The translations under genes and the position numbers were made by a program. From Streptomyces humicola (GTDB lineage: Bacteria; Actinomycetota; Actinomycetes; Streptomycetales; Streptomycetaceae): a DNA stretch of 64,000 nt. Under the pieces are notes generated by a model. It did no database searches. It had not been told where the DNA came from and saw nothing but the letters and a program-made list of their open reading frames with translations. Below, piece after piece: positions 60,174-64,000 of the stretch (positions are counted from its first letter, which is position 1; every line of letters begins with the position of its first letter). The stretch is taken from contig NZ_JANFNG010000006.1 in the NCBI RefSeq assembly GCF_024436035.1, forward strand, positions 124,001-188,000, given 5' to 3'.

Positions 60174-60204
60174 AACCCCAGGTCAAAGGACCTGACCTGG
60201 GGTT
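60174..60204 (-). terminator. Rho-independent terminator of the right tRNA-Thr fragment
   Basis: Perfect 12-bp stem AACCCCAGGTCA / TGACCTGGGGTT with a seven-base loop. On the minus strand it follows the tRNA 3' end and runs into a T-run. It matches the left terminator (19973-20002) except for one swapped pair. Confidence 0.85.
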
Positions 60205-60209
60205 CACCA

Positions 60210-60254
60210 TGGAGCCGCCTAAGGGAATCGAACCCTTGACCTACGCATTACGAG
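60210..60254 (-). repeat. att site: 3' half of tRNA-Thr(CGT), right copy
   Basis: 45 bp, minus strand, from anticodon loop to CCA, 43 of 45 identical to 20008-20052. The two differences (T-stem base pair G:C there, A:T here) compensate each other. No 5' half of the tRNA precedes it, so the intact gene should be further right, past the window. The two sites bound a block of about 40.2 kb. Confidence 0.88.
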
Positions 60255-60390
60255 CAAGAGAACCGATAGTCCAGTGGCGTCTGGCGGTGTCCATCGATAC
60301 TGGTCAGCCCACGGGGCGCACGTCAGCGGGCACCGCCGGATGTGGACGTACTGCTACTGATCTTGCAACTGAGCTCTGCCGTGAGGCTCG

Positions 60391-60422
60391 GAGGAGGGCG
60401 CCTGCATGCAGGCACCCTCCTC
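60391..60422 (-). terminator. terminator hairpin after the immunity gene
   Basis: GAGGAGGG-c-GCCTGC pairs with GCAGGC-a-CCCTCCTC around a two-base loop, a nearly perfect 15-bp arm with one mismatch. It lies directly after the stop of the 60429 gene on the minus strand, as expected for the end of the toxin operon. Confidence 0.65.
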
Positions 60423-60428
60423 ATCAAC

Positions 60429-60830
60429 CTACGGCTCCCGTTCCTCCGGCGATAGCGGAGGGATCTTCTCGGCCTCATGGCGCCCCCGCTCCGTGATCTC
60501 CAGCCAGCACGGCTCGAAGTGCTCACGAGACATCAAGAAGTCCCAATCGCGGCTTATGCGTCCCCTAATATCGCCGACCCATGGCAAGAAGTCGCCGGGA
60601 TCCTCAGTGGAGTTGGACAGCTCGCCCACCCGCATCAGGCCTTCCCGGAGCAGGAAGTCGCATACAGCAATCGTCTCCGCCTTGATCTCTTCCTCGCTGG
60701 GGTGGCGCTTCTCTGACTTCCAACGCGGCGTGTCCTCCTCAACCATTCCGGCGAGGAAGCTGAGGGGAACCCAGTCCTGGCGCCCCTCCGCAAGCGCCCC
60801 TTCAACGGCGGGGTGGCGCAAGGTGATCAT
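60429..60830 (-). CDS. putative immunity protein
   Basis: A 133-residue acidic soluble protein (EEDTPRWKSEKRHPSEEEIKAE, PPLSPEEREP) with no signal peptide or membrane segment. I recognise no named family. It follows the toxin-like gene with a TGATG overlap, the usual arrangement for an immunity gene behind a polymorphic toxin. The partner-based role is inferred. ATG 60830 is preferred over an in-frame TTG one codon upstream. A strong hairpin follows its stop. Confidence 0.6.
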   Translation of the reverse strand: MITLRHPAVEGALAEGRQDWVPLSFLAGMVEEDTPRWKSEKRHPSEEEIKAETIAVCDFLLREGLMRVGELSNSTEDPGDFLPWVGDIRGRISRDWDFLMSREHFEPCWLEITERGRHEAEKIPPLSPEEREP

Positions 60831-62038
60831 CAATGTGTCCCCTGATGGATCTTCCAGGCCTGCTTGCGTCCTCCCGGAGGGAAGACATCGATCGTCTCGC
60901 TCGGCGTGGACGTGGAATCGTTCCTATATTGGATGCGCGTGCCATCCGGCCGGACGTAGAAGGCCAGCTTCTGGCCGGGCGGAGGCTTGGGTGCACCATC
61001 CGTTAGCTTATCCCATATGTTGTCCAGGTCCGTCTTGGTGCGGACTGTGCGCACCGTCATTCGGTCGCCAGTATTGGCCCCGAACACTCGCCCCTTCTTC
61101 GTCAATATCTCGTCCGGTGTGAGTTGCTGGATCGCCTCAGGACGAATGTAGTTGTCCTCGCCCCGGAGGCTGCGTGCCGCCTCCTCGTCCCAATCACCAC
61201 CCGTTTCACCGGCGATGGCCGCGCGGAGTCGTCCGACGCCGTCGGCGATCGCTTCGACGCTAAACCCGACATCAGCGGCTGCGAGCCCGGTTTCGATCGC
61301 GCCGGGGACGGTTCCGGCGCCGGTGGCCATCGCAACGACGCCGGCAATGACACCTTCGACACCGAGTTGCACACCCTCGGCGCCTTCGAGGATCTCACCA
61401 CCGCCCAGGACGACGCCTTCGACCTTGCCGACAATGTTGCTGACCTGGTCGCCGAACGTGTCGTGCATGCCGTCGTGCGTGATCGCCCGGTGGATCCTCG
61501 CGGCCGCGGTGCTCGCCGCCGTCTCGTACAGGCTCTTCGCCGCCTGCAGCTCACGTTTGGCCGCGTCCAGGTCACCGGTAGCGGCATCGTGCCGCTGCTG
61601 CACCGCGCCGCGCTGCGGATCATCCGGGTGCATCTGGTCGAGCTGCCGCGTGGCTGCCTGCTGTTCTGACTGTGCTGCGTGTGCGTCCCGGAGAGCCTTC
61701 GCGGCCTGCTGCTGCGCCATCTCAACGGCGCTGGCCCAATCGCCGTCAGAGTCTTCGCGGACGCTGGCGCCGATGGCGTCAGAGGCGATGTCGTAGCGGT
61801 GGTATGCCTTCTGCAGGTCGGCTACCGCATCGTGGGCCGCCGACCGGAACGTGTCGGCGGCTTTCGACTGCCAAGCCTCGACTCCCGCAAGCGCCTGGAT
61901 GTCCCGCACATCCTGCTGGATGGCGTTGGCTGTCCCCCGCAAACTCTCGCCAAGCAGTGCGATCGCATCCGGATCACCCGGTACGGGATCGCCCGGCTCG
62001 CCGAGGACTTCCCACTCGTACGCTGGCGGTCGCCTCAC
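60830..62038 (-). CDS. polymorphic toxin-like protein with WXG/LXG-type N-terminus
   Basis: 402 residues. The first ~200 are helical and coiled-coil rich (AIALLGESLRGTANAIQQDV, then AWQSKAADTFRSAAHDAVADL), like the targeting regions of actinobacterial type VII-secreted toxins. A glycine/alanine-rich middle (about 205-270) suggests a hydrophobic linker. The last ~90 residues (TVRTKTDLDNIWDKLTDG, AFYVRPDGTRIQYRNDS, TIDVFPPGGRKQAWKIHQ) look like a small toxin domain with scattered His/Arg/Asp, but I cannot name its class. The GTG start overlaps the small WXG100-like gene (GTGA). Toxin activity is an inference from layout. Confidence 0.7.
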   Translation of the reverse strand: MRRPPAYEWEVLGEPGDPVPGDPDAIALLGESLRGTANAIQQDVRDIQALAGVEAWQSKAADTFRSAAHDAVADLQKAYHRYDIASDAIGASVREDSDGDWASAVEMAQQQAAKALRDAHAAQSEQQAATRQLDQMHPDDPQRGAVQQRHDAATGDLDAAKRELQAAKSLYETAASTAAARIHRAITHDGMHDTFGDQVSNIVGKVEGVVLGGGEILEGAEGVQLGVEGVIAGVVAMATGAGTVPGAIETGLAAADVGFSVEAIADGVGRLRAAIAGETGGDWDEEAARSLRGEDNYIRPEAIQQLTPDEILTKKGRVFGANTGDRMTVRTVRTKTDLDNIWDKLTDGAPKPPPGQKLAFYVRPDGTRIQYRNDSTSTPSETIDVFPPGGRKQAWKIHQGTH

Positions 62039-62334
62039 TGGCCCTCGCCCGCCGTGTGGAGGGCTGCGGCGAGGTCGGTGTCGATGCCGTCGTAGGAGTC
62101 GGCGGCGTCCTGTGTGATGATCCCCAGGGTGCGGATCTTCTCGGCAAGCTCCTGCCGATGCAGCTTCCAGTTGTCGGAGAACTCGTCGAAGGCCCCGCTG
62201 ATCTTAGGGTGTCCCAGTTCAGCGGGGCTGTAGCCGTCGGCGGGATTCGGCCGGTTGGTGAACTCGTCGTAGACCCTCTGCAGCCGGTCCGAGCACTCAC
62301 GTATCAGTGTCGTGTCGGCTTTCAGATCACTCAT
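62035..62334 (-). CDS. WXG100-like small protein
   Basis: 99 residues, two predicted helices with a central Trp (FSDNWKLHRQELAEKI) and a helix-forming C-terminus, the size and pattern of WXG100/ESAT-6-like type VII secretion partners. Start ATG 62334 has GGGGAG nearby, and the gene overlaps the toxin gene. Such small partners chaperone or co-secrete LXG/WXG toxins. No secretion ATPase is present in the window. Confidence 0.65.
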   Translation of the reverse strand: MSDLKADTTLIRECSDRLQRVYDEFTNRPNPADGYSPAELGHPKISGAFDEFSDNWKLHRQELAEKIRTLGIITQDAADSYDGIDTDLAAALHTAGEGQ

Positions 62335-62563
62335 CAACTCCCCCTCGGAGTTGGGCCGCTCCCACGACCCGAAGGAAAAGATCTTACTCGGCCTCGAACA
62401 GGACGTGAGGGGGCAGAGGCACGAGGCCATTGACCTGTAGCTTCGTGGCCTGCGCGGGTGTGGGTGGTCGTTGCCGTGGTGCACCGGTGTTCGCCGTGGC
62501 TGAGACGGGAGCTTCCTGCGTTTGCCAGGCGCCGTTGTCATAGCGCTCCCGTAGCTTGGTGCC

Positions 62564-63220
62564 ATGGTTGGTGCAGGCGAGAACTCCGCTAGGCAGGGCG
62601 GGCCGCCCGCGGTACGCCAGTTGGCCACGGGCGTTCAGCCCTATTACGCGCAAAACGCGAAATTTCTCGGGCAGCGGTACGGGGGCGTCACCTTCGAGGA
62701 GGTGCATGGTGGGGTGTTGGATTTGCTGCCGCCGGCCCCGGCAGTTGTGGTGGACGTCGGGGCCGGTACTGGGCGGGACGCCGCGGCGCTGGCGCGGCGC
62801 GGTTATCAGGTGGTCGCGGTCGAGCCGGTGCGTGAGCTACGGGAAGTGGCACAGCGCCTGCACCCGAGCGAGGACGTCGGTTGGGTAGAGGATTGCCTGC
62901 CTGAACTGTCCCGGCTGGAGGGGACTTTCCAGCTGGCGCTGTTGTCGGCAGTGTGGATGCACCTGCCGCCGGTCGCACGTGGGCGAGCGATGGAGAGGCT
63001 GGTCACGCTGCTGGCTCCGGCGGGACTGCTGGTGATCTCGCTGCGACGTGGGGCACCGCCGACCGACCGGGTGATGTTCGACGTGCCTGCCGAGGAGGTC
63101 GCGCGTAACGGGGGGCGAGCGGGGCTGCGGTTGGTGCGGCTGGTAGAGGAGGGCGCGGACCGGCTCGGACGTTCCGAGGTATGGTGGCACACCGTTGTGC
63201 TTCGCAAGGGGGATGAGTGA
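62564..63220 (+). CDS. class I SAM-dependent methyltransferase
   Basis: 218 residues of the class I methyltransferase fold: VVVDVGAGTGRDAAAL (motif I) near residue 62, VVAVEPVRELREVA, a motif IV-like ALLSAVWMHLPPVARG, and AGLLVISLRRG. The substrate is unknown. The start is taken as ATG 62564, without a clear Shine-Dalgarno. It is divergent from the toxin operon and its stop overlaps the HNH gene (GTGA), so the two are coupled and may work as a modification pair with the nuclease. Confidence 0.82.
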   Translation: MVGAGENSARQGGPPAVRQLATGVQPYYAQNAKFLGQRYGGVTFEEVHGGVLDLLPPAPAVVVDVGAGTGRDAAALARRGYQVVAVEPVRELREVAQRLHPSEDVGWVEDCLPELSRLEGTFQLALLSAVWMHLPPVARGRAMERLVTLLAPAGLLVISLRRGAPPTDRVMFDVPAEEVARNGGRAGLRLVRLVEEGADRLGRSEVWWHTVVLRKGDE

Positions 63221-64000
63221 GCGGGCGGGAGTTCTACTCTCAGGATGCCTCGGCGCGTGCGTCGTGGAGGCTCGCCGTGCTGATGGGGGCCAACTCACGC
63301 ACCTACAAGTTCGCCCTTGGTCAAGCCTTGCTGGAGTTCGGGCGGCTCGGACAGGAGTCGGTCCCGCTTGCCGAGTTGGCTGCCACCTACAGCCTGGGCA
63401 TGGCACGCCATTTGGCCCACAACCCACAAGCGCCGCACGTTGCGGAGTTGGGAGATAAAGACTTCCTCACTGTTGCTGCCAAGGAGAGCGCCGCGACGCT
63501 GGGCACCGGCCGACCCACGGAGAGGCTGGTTGCGGCTGCGGTGCGCTCGATGCCGACGATGGTGATGCAGAAGTTTCACAACCTGCGCGGCGACAGTGCG
63601 GTGCCCCACACCTTCTACGAGTTGGCAGGGTCGGGGCGGCAGGGCGCCGTACGTCTGACCCCCGAATTGCTTCGGTTGGCGCAGTCGGAGCAGGCCCCGA
63701 GCCTTGTTGCCGAGTTGGGCGCGCGCTGGAGCATCGTGGAGAGCTCCTTCGCTGCTGGCGTAGGCCGCAGTCTGATGGAGGAGGGCGTCACCGTCGACTG
63801 GGACACACTAAAGATCACCGACAAGCGCCGCCGCCGCTCGGTGACCGGCATCGTTGAGGCCACGGTTGGTTTCCAACATGGCCGCTGCCTAATCTGTGAC
63901 AACGTCCTGGCCCTGAGCGATGCCATAGCCGTCGACCACGTCTTCCCCTTCTCCCTGATGCATCGCCTCGGCAGCGTCCGCTCCTGGCACGGCCCAGATC
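63217..64000 (+). CDS. HNH endonuclease-like protein, truncated by window
   Basis: The frame from GTG 63217, coupled to the methyltransferase, runs off the right edge after about 261 residues. The first ~180 residues are helical with no recognised family. Near the end, GRCLICDN followed by DAIAVDHVFPFSLMHR is an HNH-type motif (C-x-x-C and D-H-V). Nothing in the visible part shows a premature stop. Its role, for example in DNA defence, is unknown. Confidence 0.75.
   Translation, partial: MSGREFYSQDASARASWRLAVLMGANSRTYKFALGQALLEFGRLGQESVPLAELAATYSLGMARHLAHNPQAPHVAELGDKDFLTVAAKESAATLGTGRPTERLVAAAVRSMPTMVMQKFHNLRGDSAVPHTFYELAGSGRQGAVRLTPELLRLAQSEQAPSLVAELGARWSIVESSFAAGVGRSLMEEGVTVDWDTLKITDKRRRRSVTGIVEATVGFQHGRCLICDNVLALSDAIAVDHVFPFSLMHRLGSVRSWHGPD

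Noticed and set aside
1-64000. CRISPR arrays, rRNA genes or an integrase/recombinase gene
   Set aside because: No regularly spaced short repeats, no rRNA sequence and no integrase catalytic motifs were seen in either strand. Only a doubtful C-terminal scrap (VDETA-x-VLQLG) occurs in the 404 and 19696 repeats.

Overview
The window looks like a Streptomyces-type actinomycete chromosome. It has very high GC, frequent GTG and TTG starts, many ATGA/GTGA stop-start overlaps, a mycothiol-type (maleylpyruvate isomerase family) enzyme, and fragments of an actinobacterial tRNA-Thr(CGT). It is an accessory region made almost entirely of specialised-metabolism genes. Two well-preserved 45-bp fragments of the tRNA-Thr 3' half (20008-20052 and 60210-60254, minus strand), each followed by its own hairpin terminator, bracket a 40.2-kb block. 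Degraded copies of the same kind of sequence lie beside them and at about 404-651. I read this as genomic islands stacked at one tRNA-Thr locus. No integrase gene is visible, and the intact tRNA would lie beyond the right end.

Unit 1 (792-19497) is a minus-strand operon of 13 genes plus two divergent plus-strand genes. It encodes a free condensation domain, a double ATP-grasp ligase, a NodU/CmcH-type carbamoyltransferase, a KamA-type radical SAM aminomutase, an aminotransferase, a mycothiol-type enzyme, a BtrH-like protein fused to a carrier domain, a free carrier protein, two acyl-CoA dehydrogenase-fold flavoproteins, a phosphopantetheinyl transferase, a free adenylation domain and a flavin reductase. 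The divergent pair is a second free adenylation enzyme and an MFS exporter. All the chemistry appears to run on separate proteins, probably on an amino acid held on a carrier.

Unit 2 (21633-50030, inside the 40-kb block) has a core of nonribosomal and polyketide parts: A-PCP-C, A-PCP with a threonine-like pocket, an AT-less KS-ACP, a free PCP and a type II thioesterase. It has a complete L-2,3-diaminopropionate pair (SbnA and SbnB types) with an OTC-family carbamoyltransferase and an AurF-type diiron oxygenase. Other members are a formyltransferase/aminotransferase/CYTH-HAD operon, a nucleotidyltransferase, a LuxR regulator, exporters, and a plus-strand operon of a NagA-like amidohydrolase, two tandem cupins, an alpha/beta hydrolase, an NDK-like protein, a HAD phosphatase and a BFD-type ferredoxin.

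Unit 3 (50255-58909) is a tight plus-strand operon: 2OG-Fe oxygenase, haem-oxygenase-like diiron protein, a DapF-like protein whose two catalytic cysteines are both serine, a PLP enzyme, a permuted ATP-grasp, an MFS exporter, a PIG-L deacetylase and a second ATP-grasp. It looks like a carrier-independent small-peptide pathway and is the best candidate for an undescribed system. Islands end in debris (IS481, IS1380 and HsdR fragments). To the right are a WXG100/toxin/immunity operon, a methyltransferase and a truncated HNH protein (60429-64000).
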